From: DASSUW01 sp036520135
Lineage (GTDB): Bacteria > Actinomycetota > Thermoleophilia > Solirubrobacterales > Solirubrobacteraceae
Assembly (NCBI GenBank): GCA_036520135.1
Contig: DATDKF010000091.1
Span: 1 to 26,125 of the forward strand
Length of the DNA: 26,125 bases
Direction of reading: 5' to 3'
Position numbers and translations under genes: made by a program. Below, piece after piece: positions 7,130 to 14,151 of the stretch. Every line of letters begins with the position of its first letter. Within the stretch, counting starts at the first letter, position 1. The notes under the pieces are model-generated. The model was not told the origin of the DNA. It was given only the letters and a program-made list of their open reading frames with translations, and did no database searches.

Positions 7130-7130
7130 G
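7125..7130. repeat. Target-site duplication TCTAGG (right)
   Basis: Identical to 6067-6072. It supplies the stop codon of the transposase and lies 1 bp from the TfoX stop codon. Confidence 0.85.
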
Positions 7131-7131
7131 C

Positions 7132-7413
7132 CTAGGCGCCGACGAAGGCGCGCGCCTCCTCGGCGAGCGCGACCCAGTCGCCGTCGGCGACCACCACCCA
7201 CTCGCGCAGATCGCGCCCGCCAGACCGGAACGGCCGGCCACCGGCCGCCACGAGCTCCCGACAGCGGTCGGCGGGCAGCTTGACGACCAGCTCGCCGTCG
7301 ACGCACATCGCGAAGATCTTGCCGTTGATCCGCAGGCCGGGCGAGCGCCAGCCGGTGCCCTGCTCGACGCCGGGCTCGGCGGCGAACCGCTCGATGACCG
7401 CGTCGAAACCCAT
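7132..7413 (-). CDS. TfoX/Sxy N-terminal-like small protein
   Basis: A 93-aa protein. The patterns TGWRSPGLRINGKIFAM and GELVVKLPADRC followed by REWV match the TfoX N-terminal fold, also grouped with MmcQ/YjbR-like proteins. It has no C-terminal TfoX domain, so a competence role is not implied; many actinobacterial copies have unknown function. ATG 7413 lies 7 nt after a TATAAC -10 box, a leaderless layout. The stop TAG overlaps the palindrome that the IS481 element entered. The gene is intact and was convergent with the amidase before insertion. Confidence 0.75.
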   Translation of the reverse strand: MGFDAVIERFAAEPGVEQGTGWRSPGLRINGKIFAMCVDGELVVKLPADRCRELVAAGGRPFRSGGRDLREWVVVADGDWVALAEEARAFVGA

Positions 7414-7420
7414 GGCACCC

Positions 7421-7426
7421 GTTATA
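7421..7426 (-). promoter_or_regulatory. -10 box of the TfoX-like gene
   Basis: TATAAC on the minus strand ends 7 nt before ATG 7413; no Shine-Dalgarno sequence is present, so the mRNA is probably leaderless. Confidence 0.55.
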
Positions 7427-7461
7427 CACTCGGTGGCCGTACCTCCTCGGCCGCCGAGTCA

Positions 7462-7467
7462 TACAAT
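7462..7467 (+). promoter_or_regulatory. -10 box of the ferredoxin gene
   Basis: TACAAT ends 7 nt before ATG 7475; no Shine-Dalgarno sequence lies between, so the transcript is probably leaderless. Confidence 0.6.
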
Positions 7468-7474
7468 CCGCTCA

Positions 7475-7738
7475 ATGGCGTACGTGATCGCGGAACCCTG
7501 CATTGGCACCAAGGACAACTCCTGCGTTGAGGTCTGCCCCGTCGACTGCATCCACCCGACGCCCGACGAGCCCGACTACGACGCCGTCGAGATGCTGTAC
7601 ATCGACCCCGAGGAGTGCATCGATTGCGACGCCTGCGTCGAGGCCTGCCCGGTCGACGCCTGTTTCGCCGAGGACCAGCTCCCCGAGGAGTGGGCGAACT
7701 ACACCAAGCTCAACGCGGACTACTACGCCGGGAAGTGA
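7475..7738 (+). CDS. fdxA: 7Fe ferredoxin ([3Fe-4S][4Fe-4S])
   Basis: An 87-aa acidic electron carrier. Cysteines C9, C17 and C58 fit a [3Fe-4S] site (C-x7-C in the first half), and C21, C48, C51 and C54 fit a [4Fe-4S] site (CIDCDAC in the second half). C25 is extra. This is the Azotobacter/Mycobacterium FdxA pattern. It acts in the cytoplasm, donating electrons to partners such as cytochromes P450 or oxidoreductases; none is adjacent. ATG 7475 fits both the family start (MAYVIAEPCIG) and the -10 box. Its TGA is immediately followed by the opposing TGA of the MFS gene (TGATCA), so the two genes meet with no spacer. Confidence 0.92.
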   Translation: MAYVIAEPCIGTKDNSCVEVCPVDCIHPTPDEPDYDAVEMLYIDPEECIDCDACVEACPVDACFAEDQLPEEWANYTKLNADYYAGK

Positions 7739-9148
7739 TCAGGCCGACTCGAGGGCGACCTCGGCGGACAGCTCGGCGTCGCGGCGCCCGCGGATGAGCA
7801 GCGCCGTGGCGGCCGCAGCAGCGACAGCCACAACCGCGCCCACCCACAGGGCGTCCTGGAAGCCGTCGACGTAGGCCTGCGGCGTGCCGTCGCCGAGGGC
7901 GGCCCCGGCAGGGACGAGCGCGCCCAGCGCGGCGACGCCGACGGCGATTCCGGCCTGGCGGAACACGTCGTTGACGCCCGCGGCGAGACCGCTCTGCTCG
8001 GGCGGCGCCGAGCTCAGCGCGACGTGGCTGATCGTCGGGTTCAGGATCCCGGTGCCGACCATCGCGACGAGCAGGCCCGGCAGGAACAGCCACCACGACG
8101 AATCCACGCCCAGCAGCGTGAGGAGCGCCTGGCCGGCGCCGACGAGCGCGAGGCCGGCCGCGATCAACACGCGCCCGGAGACCTTCTGCCCGACCGACGC
8201 CATCGAGCCGGCCACGAGGAAGTTCAGCAGCGTCCCGGGCACGTACACGAGGCCGGCCTCGATCGCCGACAGCCCGAGGATCTGCTGCAGGTACAGCGTC
8301 ATGTAGAACCACATCGCGAACAGCGACGCGGAGATCCCGAACGCCGCCACCTGCGCACCCGTGAAGGACGGGTTGCGGAAGAAGCGCAGCGGCAGCATCG
8401 GGTGCGCGACGCGCGCCTCGACGGCCACGAACGCGCACAGCAGCGCGGCGGCGGCGACGAGCGAGGCGACGATCGGCGCGCTCGACCAGCCCTCGTCGTT
8501 GCCGCGCAGCAGGCCGTAGACGAGCAGGAAGAGGCCGCCGGTGAGCGTGGCGAGGCCGGGCACGTCCACGCGCGGCGCGCGCGGGTCCTTCGACTCGGCG
8601 ACGAACCGGCGGACGATCCACAGGCACAGCAGCCCGAGCGGCAAGTTGATCAGGAAGATCCAGCGCCAGTCGAGGCCCGAGGTCAGCGCGCCGCCGACCA
8701 GCGGGCCGACGGCGAACGAGCCGCCCATCGTCGCGCCGTAGGCGGCGAGCGCCTTCATGCGCTCTTCGATGCGCGGGAACGCGTTGGAGAGGACGGCGAG
8801 CGAGACCGCGAACATGATCGCGGCGCCGACGCCCTGCGCGGCGCGCGCGCCGTTGAGCATCGTGATCGACGGCGCCGCCGCGCACAGCAGCGACGTCGCG
8901 GTGAAGATCGCGAGGCCGATCGTGAAGAGCCGGCGGCGGCCGAAGCGGTCGGCGAGCGCGCCCGCGGTGATGACCGTGGCGGCGAGCGGAAGGGTGTAGG
9001 CGTCGACGATCCACTGCAGCCCCGAGAGGCCGGTGTCGAGGTCGGCGGCGATCGCCGACAGGGCGGTGTTCACCACCGCGATGTCGAGCATGAGCATGGC
9101 CGTGGCCGCGCAGACCACGGCGAGCGTCCAGCGCTGGGTGCGGGTCAT
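7739..9148 (-). CDS. MFS drug exporter, DHA2 (EmrB/QacA) family
   Basis: A 469-aa integral membrane protein with about 14 hydrophobic helices. It carries the MFS motif A GALADRFGRRRLF after the second helix and the conserved GGSFAVGPLVGGALTSGLDWRWIFLINLPLG block. DHA2 members export drugs, dyes or metabolites by proton antiport; the substrate is unknown here. ATG 9148 has AAGGAG 6 nt upstream, so unlike many neighbours it has a leader and a ribosome site. A strong inverted repeat surrounds its -10 box, which suggests control by a TetR- or MarR-type repressor. No such gene is adjacent, so the repressor must lie elsewhere. Confidence 0.92.
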   Translation of the reverse strand: MTRTQRWTLAVVCAATAMLMLDIAVVNTALSAIAADLDTGLSGLQWIVDAYTLPLAATVITAGALADRFGRRRLFTIGLAIFTATSLLCAAAPSITMLNGARAAQGVGAAIMFAVSLAVLSNAFPRIEERMKALAAYGATMGGSFAVGPLVGGALTSGLDWRWIFLINLPLGLLCLWIVRRFVAESKDPRAPRVDVPGLATLTGGLFLLVYGLLRGNDEGWSSAPIVASLVAAAALLCAFVAVEARVAHPMLPLRFFRNPSFTGAQVAAFGISASLFAMWFYMTLYLQQILGLSAIEAGLVYVPGTLLNFLVAGSMASVGQKVSGRVLIAAGLALVGAGQALLTLLGVDSSWWLFLPGLLVAMVGTGILNPTISHVALSSAPPEQSGLAAGVNDVFRQAGIAVGVAALGALVPAGAALGDGTPQAYVDGFQDALWVGAVVAVAAAAATALLIRGRRDAELSAEVALESA

Positions 9149-9166
9149 GTGACTCCTTGACGATAA

Positions 9167-9211
9167 CTACGGTCCATAGCTAGCGTAGACTATGGAACGT
9201 AGCTACGTCAA
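9167..9211 (-). promoter_or_regulatory. MFS promoter with 13-bp inverted-repeat operator
   Basis: On the minus strand TTGACG (9206-9211) and TACGCT (9182-9187) form -35 and -10 boxes with an 18-nt spacer. CTACGGTCCATAG (9167-9179) and CTATGGAACGTAG (9190-9202) are inverted repeats matching at 12 of 13 positions with a 10-nt spacer that contains the -10. Repressor binding would block the promoter. Confidence 0.7.
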
Positions 9212-9213
9212 GG

Positions 9214-9309
9214 CTACTTGGCCGCGGTGCGGCGGCGCTGATCCGCGATCCAGAGGCTGACCGGGGGAGTCAGCGTGCCGGCGGCGGCGAGCGCGAGGAT
9301 GGCGAGCAT
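9214..9309 (-). CDS. Small 31-aa membrane protein (hypothetical)
   Basis: A short reading frame of 31 codons plus TAG. It starts MLAILALAAAGTLTPPVSLW and ends in a basic tail with RRR and a final K. It predicts one membrane helix with a charged C-terminus, typical of bacterial membrane mini-proteins. AAGGA lies 8 nt before ATG 9309, a good ribosome site in a window where many genes have none. It sits between the GMC oxidoreductase and the MFS exporter on the same strand and could be co-transcribed with the GMC gene. Function unknown; a chance ORF cannot be excluded. Confidence 0.45.
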   Translation of the reverse strand: MLAILALAAAGTLTPPVSLWIADQRRRTAAK

Positions 9310-9351
9310 GGTGGGTCCTTGGGGAGGGGTGGGGTAGCCGCGATGATCCGG

Positions 9352-9367
9352 CAGGGGGCGTCCCCTG
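9352..9367. terminator. GC-rich hairpin after the GMC gene
   Basis: CAGGGG-GCGT-CCCCTG is a perfect 6-bp stem with a 4-nt loop, 31 bp downstream of the GMC stop. There is no U-tract, so it may be a weak terminator or a transcript-end stabiliser. Confidence 0.35.
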
Positions 9368-9397
9368 CACATCAGGGAAATCCCCATTTCGACCCCC

Positions 9398-10993
9398 TTA
9401 GGCGGCAGAGACGGCGCGGGCCGCCGCCAGCGGCGCGCGCCCGCGGATCAGGTCCGACGCGCGCTCGGCGATCGCGATCACCGGCGCGTTCGTGTTCCCG
9501 CGCGGCACGCTCGGCATCACCGACGCGTCGACCACCCGCAGGCCCTCGACGCCGCGCACGCGCAGCTCCGGGTCGAGCACCGCGTGCTCCTCGACGCCCA
9601 TGCGGCACGTGCCGACCGGGTGATAGATCGTCTGGCAGGTCTGGCGCATGTGGCGCTCGAGCTCGGCATCGTCGTCGGACGCGGGCGCCACGTTCGGCGT
9701 CTCCGCGTAGCGCGAGAGCGGCGCCTGGCGAACGAAGTCCATGACCATCCGCAGCCCCGCGACGCCGGAGCGCACGTCCTCCGCGTTGCCGTAGTAGCCG
9801 TGCACGATGAACGGCTTGGCCGTCGGGTCCGGCGTCGTGACCGCGACCATCCCGCGCGACTGCGGCTTGAGCACGCAGGCCGACAGCGTGAAGCCGTGCG
9901 CGGGCGGCCCGAGCAGGCCCTCCTGCTCGAACACGACCGGCACCATGTGGAACTGAACGTCCGGCGCCGGGAGCCCTTCGCGCGTGCGCACGAAGCCACC
10001 GTTCTCGCCGATGTTGGAGGTCAGCGGGCCCTGGCCCTGCATCCACTGGGCGAGGTTCGCCTCGTTGAGCGCGTCCTTGAGTGAGCACTCGTCCTGCGTG
10101 AAGAAGGTCACGCCCGCGGTCGGGTGGTCCTGCAGGTTCATGCCGACCTCGCGCGACTCGGCGACGAGGGGGATCTGCAGCAGCTCGAGCTCGTCGGGCC
10201 TGCCGATGCCCGACAGCATCAGCAGCTGGGGCGAGTTGTAGGCGCCGCCGCAGACGATCACCTCACGCTCGGCACGCCACTCGAGCAGCTCGCCCGCCCG
10301 CTGGGCGACCACACCGGCCGCGCGCGTGCCGTCGAAGGCGACCTTGAGCACGTGCGCGTACGTCTCGATCGTCAGATTCGGCCGGCCGGCCGCCGGGTGC
10401 AGGTAGGCGACGGCGGTGCTGGCGCGGCGGCCGTCGCGCTGGGTGACCTGGTACCAGCCGAAGCCGTCCTGCTCGCCGTCGTTGAAGTCGTCGTTGGCGG
10501 GCAGACCCATCGCGTCGGCGGCCTCGAGGAAGGCCTGGCACATCACGCTGCGGGCCCGCGGCTCGCTGACCGGCAGCGGCCCGCCCGCGCCGTGGAACTC
10601 GCTCTCGCCGCGCTCGTTGTCCTCGGCGCGCTTGAAGTACGGCAGCAGGTCGTCCCAGCCCCAGCCCGTGCAGCCGGCGTCGCGCCAGGCGTCGTAGTCG
10701 AGCGGGTTGCCGCGCACGTAGATCATCGCGTTAAGCGACGAGGAGCCGCCGAGCATGCGCCCGCGAGGCAGGTAGATGCGGCGGTTGTTGGCGCCCGGCT
10801 CCCAGCCGGTCATGTGGTCCCAGTCGTGCTGGGTGCGGAACAGCGCGCTGAAGGCCGCGGGGATGTGGATGAAGTCGGCCGTGTCGGGCGGCCCGGCCTC
10901 CACGAGGAGCACGCTGACGTCGGGATCCTCGCTCAGGCGGTTGGCCAGGACGCAGCCCGCCGACCCGGCGCCCACGATCACGTAGTCGTACAT
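9398..10993 (-). CDS. GMC-family FAD oxidoreductase (choline dehydrogenase-like)
   Basis: A 531-aa flavoenzyme that oxidises an alcohol. The FAD-binding motif VIVGAGSAGCVLANRLSE is at the N-terminus, GMC signature 1 is GRMLGGSSSLNAMIYVRG, and signature 2 is GGAYNSPQLLMLSGIG. The catalytic His lies in YHPVGTCRMG, with an Asn in RGNTNAPVIAIAERASDLI near the C-terminus. It resembles BetA and aryl- or alkyl-alcohol dehydrogenases; the substrate cannot be assigned, and no betaine genes are near. ATG 10993 has AGGAGG 7 nt upstream, a strong site. Longer in-frame starts run antisense into the next gene and are rejected. Confidence 0.92.
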   Translation of the reverse strand: MYDYVIVGAGSAGCVLANRLSEDPDVSVLLVEAGPPDTADFIHIPAAFSALFRTQHDWDHMTGWEPGANNRRIYLPRGRMLGGSSSLNAMIYVRGNPLDYDAWRDAGCTGWGWDDLLPYFKRAEDNERGESEFHGAGGPLPVSEPRARSVMCQAFLEAADAMGLPANDDFNDGEQDGFGWYQVTQRDGRRASTAVAYLHPAAGRPNLTIETYAHVLKVAFDGTRAAGVVAQRAGELLEWRAEREVIVCGGAYNSPQLLMLSGIGRPDELELLQIPLVAESREVGMNLQDHPTAGVTFFTQDECSLKDALNEANLAQWMQGQGPLTSNIGENGGFVRTREGLPAPDVQFHMVPVVFEQEGLLGPPAHGFTLSACVLKPQSRGMVAVTTPDPTAKPFIVHGYYGNAEDVRSGVAGLRMVMDFVRQAPLSRYAETPNVAPASDDDAELERHMRQTCQTIYHPVGTCRMGVEEHAVLDPELRVRGVEGLRVVDASVMPSVPRGNTNAPVIAIAERASDLIRGRAPLAAARAVSAA

Positions 10994-11058
10994 CGCTTCC
11001 CTCCTGACTTGAGGGCCATGTGGTCGCAACGCTATCGGCCCGGCGCGCGCCGGTGGCG

Positions 11059-11064
11059 TACAGT
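11059..11064 (+). promoter_or_regulatory. -10 box of the 93-aa gene
   Basis: TACAGT ends 8 nt before ATG 11073; no Shine-Dalgarno sequence, a leaderless layout. Confidence 0.5.
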
Positions 11065-11072
11065 CAGGCTTG

Positions 11073-11354
11073 ATGACCGATGATCTCGATGGCCTCTCGT
11101 CGCAGGAGCTGCACGACCTCGCCGTGTCGCGCGCGAAGCACCATGTCGACGTCAAGTTCTTCTGGGAGCTGATGCGCGCCCTGCCGGCCGCCGAGGCCGC
11201 CGCCGGCGAGTTCGACGAGGCGGAGGCCGACGTGTTCAAGCTGAGCGCGAAGGTCGACGACGTGGCCGACGCCGGCAAGGGCGAGGTGGGCGACCTGCTG
11301 CGGCCGTTCTACCTCGACTACCTGCGCCGCCACGGCGTGACGTCACGGTCGTAG
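11073..11354 (+). CDS. Conserved hypothetical small protein (93 aa)
   Basis: A soluble, mostly helical acidic protein beginning MTDDLDGLSSQELHDLAVSR. It contains HHVDVKFFWELMRALPAAEAA and a C-terminal LRPFYLDYLRRHG. No known domain is recognised; the even codon use and leaderless promoter support a real gene. ATG 11073 is chosen over the preceding TTG. Its last 12 bp overlap the end of the convergent DUF4389 gene. Confidence 0.65.
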   Translation: MTDDLDGLSSQELHDLAVSRAKHHVDVKFFWELMRALPAAEAAAGEFDEAEADVFKLSAKVDDVADAGKGEVGDLLRPFYLDYLRRHGVTSRS

Positions 11355-11978
11355 CCGGAACGGCGGGTAGTCGTCGGTCACGAGGATCCAGGCGTAGCCG
11401 ACGACCCGGTTGTGCCAGCGGATCACGCCCTCGACGTAGTCGAACATCCCGCGCGGGTAGCGGCCGGTGAACAGGATCGCGAACCACGCGAGGATGACGA
11501 CGACCAGCGCGCCGAGGTACAGGAACGCCAGCACGATGTAGTGCGGGATCGCGAGCAGCCACTTCACGAGCGGCAGCCACCGGTTGAGCCCGTTCTTGGC
11601 ATCCGGGTAGGGCGTGTCGAGCCGTACTGACTGCTGCTCGTCGGTCGACGGGTAGCGGTCGTCCATCAGCGCCACGTAGATCCCGACGCGGTTGGTAAAT
11701 CGCAGCAGCTCGAGGTTCCAGTCGAACCACCAGCGCGGGTACTTCTGCCGGAACAGGATCATCAGCAGCGGCGGCAGGAACAGCAGCCCGATGCCGCCGA
11801 TCACGACCGTGGACGTCCGCTCGGGGTCGTGGTCCCACGACTGCCCGTTGTAGCCGCCGATGCTCCCGAGCACGATCGCGATCGGGATCACCGCGAAGAT
11901 CCGGAACGCCACGCTCACGCGGTTGAGGTCGCGGTCCGGGTAGTCGACCGCCAACTGGACCGGGTACTCGTCGTTCAT
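11343..11978 (-). CDS. DUF4389 membrane protein
   Basis: A 211-aa membrane protein of the DUF4389 family. It starts YPVQLAVDYPDRDLNRVSVAFRI (PVRLDV-type start), has hydrophobic helices at about 23-42, 58-77 and 140-170, and ends with LFTGRYPRGMFDYVEGVIRW and RVVGYAWILVTDDYPPF, the diagnostic repeats of the family. Function unknown; such proteins are common in actinobacteria. ATG 11978 has AGAGGAG upstream. It starts 14 bp after the TPR/Ig-like gene on the same strand, so they are probably co-transcribed. Confidence 0.85.
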   Translation of the reverse strand: MNDEYPVQLAVDYPDRDLNRVSVAFRIFAVIPIAIVLGSIGGYNGQSWDHDPERTSTVVIGGIGLLFLPPLLMILFRQKYPRWWFDWNLELLRFTNRVGIYVALMDDRYPSTDEQQSVRLDTPYPDAKNGLNRWLPLVKWLLAIPHYIVLAFLYLGALVVVILAWFAILFTGRYPRGMFDYVEGVIRWHNRVVGYAWILVTDDYPPFRLRP

Positions 11979-11992
11979 GATCGCTCCTCTCG

Positions 11993-13393
11993 TCAGTCCA
12001 CGCCCGGAGACGGCGTGAAGGTGATCGTGGACCGTCCCACGTTTCCGGCCTCGTCGCTCTGCTCCGCGGTCGCGGTCTGCTCGGTGTACTCGCCCGTCTG
12101 CGGATCGCGCACGCCGCGCACCTCGACCTCGAGCGACCAGGTCCCATCCGCCTGCACGTCGATCGACTGGGTGCCCGCCGGGACGGTCAGCCGGACCACC
12201 GGCTGGTCGCCGTCGGCCTGCCCCGCGGTGCCGCTGAACGCGGGCGACTCGTCGGTCGACGCGCCGTTCTCCGGGGCGGTGATCGTGATCACGGGCGGCT
12301 CGAGGTCGACCGTGAAGGTCACAGGGTCGCTGCGCCCGGTGTTGCCGGCGTCGTCGTCCTGCGCGGCCTCAGCCGTGTACGTGCCCGACGCGACCGGCTC
12401 GGCGCGGACCTCGAAGCGCCCGTCGGCGCCGCGCGTGGCGGTGCGCTGCTGGAGCGGATCGCCGGCGACCTTCGCGCCGTCGTAGAGCAGGACCGCGACC
12501 TCCTGGCTGTCGCCGTCGGCGGTGCCCGCCGTTCCGGTCAGGAGGGGCGCGCGCTGATTGGTCAGCTCGTCCGCCGCGAGGGTCGGCCGCGGCGCGGTCT
12601 CGTCGCCCGGGGTCGGCGAGGTGGTCTGCGTCGTGGTCGGCGTCGGCGACGGTTCCGGGCCGTCGCCGTCGTTCTCGGTGACCGCGACCACGACGAGCGC
12701 CAGCACGACGGCGAGCGCGACCGCCCCGCCCGCGACGCGCAGCGCGCGCGAGGAGAGCGGGCTCGCGCGACCGACGTAGCGCAGGTTGTGCTCGGTCGCC
12801 GCGAGCCCGGCCTCGTCGCCGGTCTGCTCGCGCAGCCTCCGTGCCTCGCCGAGGTCGCGCTCCGCGGCCTGCGCGTCCCCGGCGCCCAGCGCGAGCGTGC
12901 CGAGCTCGTGCAGCGCCCAGGCCACAGCCCGGGAGTCGGCGAGCGCCTGGGCGGCGTGGAGGGCGACGCGCAGCGTCTCGACGAGCGCGACCAGGCGCGT
13001 GGTGAGCGCCAGCAGCCGGGCGAGCACGCGCGCCAGCCGCAGCGTCTCCTTATGCCGGCCGGCGCGGTCGAGGCGGCCGAGCAGCGCCAGCAGGCGGTCC
13101 AGCTCGCCGGCGATCGTCGCGACGTCGAGCTCGCCCCTGGCGACTTTCGTGAACAGCGTCGCGGCCTCGTCGACCTTCGCCGCCACCTCGCCGGCGTCGT
13201 CGATCGCCTCCTCGGCGGCGGCGAGAGGATGCTCCTCCGCGGCCAGCGCGTCGGCGAGCTCAGGGGGCGGCGTGCCGCGGACGCGGACGCGCTGGATCGT
13301 CATCCCCTCGGGGGCGCCGACGTCCATCACGTACTTGCCGACGGTCAGTCCGCCCGTCGAGACTGTCCGGTCAGATCGACCGTCCGCCGCCAT
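11993..13393 (-). CDS. Membrane protein: helical/TPR N-terminus, one TM, two Ig-like domains
   Basis: A 466-aa protein of unusual layout. Residues 10-36 form a Gly/Val-rich short-strand segment (TVSTGGLTVGKYVMDVG). Residues 45-150 are long Leu/Ala helices. Residues 156-205 match a TPR of the NB-ARC/SARP sensor type (ALHELGTLALGAGDAQAAER). One TM helix lies at 218-238, a Pro/Thr linker at 245-267, then two bacterial Ig-like repeats (about 268-367 and 368-466), each ending in AGN-x-GRS. The positively charged residues before the helix put the N-terminus in the cytoplasm and the Ig domains outside. A role in sensing or cell-surface interaction is plausible but not shown. A repeated hairpin element lies in its 5' region. 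ATG 13393 may be leaderless (TACGCT 7 nt upstream). Confidence 0.75.
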   Translation of the reverse strand: MAADGRSDRTVSTGGLTVGKYVMDVGAPEGMTIQRVRVRGTPPPELADALAAEEHPLAAAEEAIDDAGEVAAKVDEAATLFTKVARGELDVATIAGELDRLLALLGRLDRAGRHKETLRLARVLARLLALTTRLVALVETLRVALHAAQALADSRAVAWALHELGTLALGAGDAQAAERDLGEARRLREQTGDEAGLAATEHNLRYVGRASPLSSRALRVAGGAVALAVVLALVVVAVTENDGDGPEPSPTPTTTQTTSPTPGDETAPRPTLAADELTNQRAPLLTGTAGTADGDSQEVAVLLYDGAKVAGDPLQQRTATRGADGRFEVRAEPVASGTYTAEAAQDDDAGNTGRSDPVTFTVDLEPPVITITAPENGASTDESPAFSGTAGQADGDQPVVRLTVPAGTQSIDVQADGTWSLEVEVRGVRDPQTGEYTEQTATAEQSDEAGNVGRSTITFTPSPGVD

Positions 13394-13404
13394 CTGGGCA
13401 AGCG

Positions 13405-13473
13405 TAACGTCGCCCGCGCACGTAACGTCGCCCGCAGGTTCCGGGTGGGGTTTCCGGAACCGGAGGGCGAAAC
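13405..13473. repeat. Nested-hairpin repeat element, copy 2, with duplicated flank
   Basis: On the plus strand the core reads ACGTAACG, stem 1 TCGCCC (13428-13433), GCA, stem 2 GGTTCCGG (13437-13444), loop GTGGGGTTT (13445-13453), stem 2' CCGGAACC (13454-13461), GGA, stem 1' GGGCGA (13465-13470), AAC. All stem pairs are Watson-Crick. The flank GTAACGTCGCCCGC occurs twice in tandem (from 13404 and from 13422), so stem 1' could pair with either copy. The element fills the 82-bp gap between the amidohydrolase stop and the next start. Confidence 0.7.
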
Positions 13474-13475
13474 AC

Positions 13476-14147
13476 TTAATCCGGCAGCCGATACCACCTC
13501 CGTGCGTTTTCGCCCAGCGCGGCAGGGGCGACCTCGCGCACGCGCTCGAGGTCGGCGGGCCGGAACCGGCGCGGCGTGCGCGTGCCCGGGAGGTCGGTGC
13601 CGAACAGCAGCCGGTCCGGATCGACCGCGTGCAGGTCGCCTTCGAAGCGCGGCGTCGCCTTCACCATCGCGCCGAGCCGGACGGCGGCGGCCAGCCCCTC
13701 GGGGTTCATGCCGAGGTGGTCGACGCACAGGCGGGGCAGGGCGCGCAGGCGGTCCTCGTGCGCCGGCAGGTCGCTCGCGTAGACCTCGGTGTGCCAGCCG
13801 GCCAGCTGGTACACCCGCAGCGCGAGGTCGACGTCCAGCGCTCCCCCGCGGCGCAGGTTGAAGCGCACGGCGCGCACGCCGGCGCGGTCGAGCGCGAGGA
13901 TCTCCTCATCGGACACCGCCGGCGGCAGCTGCGTCACACCGACGAAGCCGGGCCCGAGCCGCTCCAGCGCCTCGAGCAGGTAGGTCTGGTCGAACCCCTG
14001 GAACGAGCCCGCCACCACGGCGCCGCCGCTGACGCCCAGCCCGGCGGTCGCGGCGCGGTAGTCCGCGACGGTGAACGGCGCGGGTCGATAGCCCCCGACC
14101 AGCGGGAACCGCGGATCGACGATGTGGAAGTGGCTGTCGAAGACCAG
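13476..14147 (-). CDS. Amidohydrolase (PF04909-like), probable CTG start
   Basis: A 223-aa metal-dependent hydrolase of the amidohydrolase 2 type. The first conserved block is VFDSHFHIVDPRFPLVGGY, with the HxH metal ligands at residues 6 and 8. A later His lies in CVDHLGMN and the catalytic Asp in LLFGTDLPG. No ATG, GTG or TTG is in frame before the HxH motif; the frame is closed by a stop 28 nt further up. CTG at 14147, directly before VFDSHFH, is the best start. The first canonical codon (GTG 14018) would remove the metal site. The CTG lies 4 nt after the Mrp stop, so translational coupling may allow the weak start. It resembles lactonases such as those acting on pyrone dicarboxylate, but the substrate is unknown. 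Confidence 0.72.
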   Translation of the reverse strand: MVFDSHFHIVDPRFPLVGGYRPAPFTVADYRAATAGLGVSGGAVVAGSFQGFDQTYLLEALERLGPGFVGVTQLPPAVSDEEILALDRAGVRAVRFNLRRGGALDVDLALRVYQLAGWHTEVYASDLPAHEDRLRALPRLCVDHLGMNPEGLAAAVRLGAMVKATPRFEGDLHAVDPDRLLFGTDLPGTRTPRRFRPADLERVREVAPAALGENARRWYRLPD

Positions 14148-14151
14148 CGGG

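Noticed and set aside
8024..9160. Long plus-strand frame opposite the MFS exporter
   Set aside because: Arg/Glu/Asp/His-rich shadow sequence without domains; the minus strand encodes a full 14-helix transporter.
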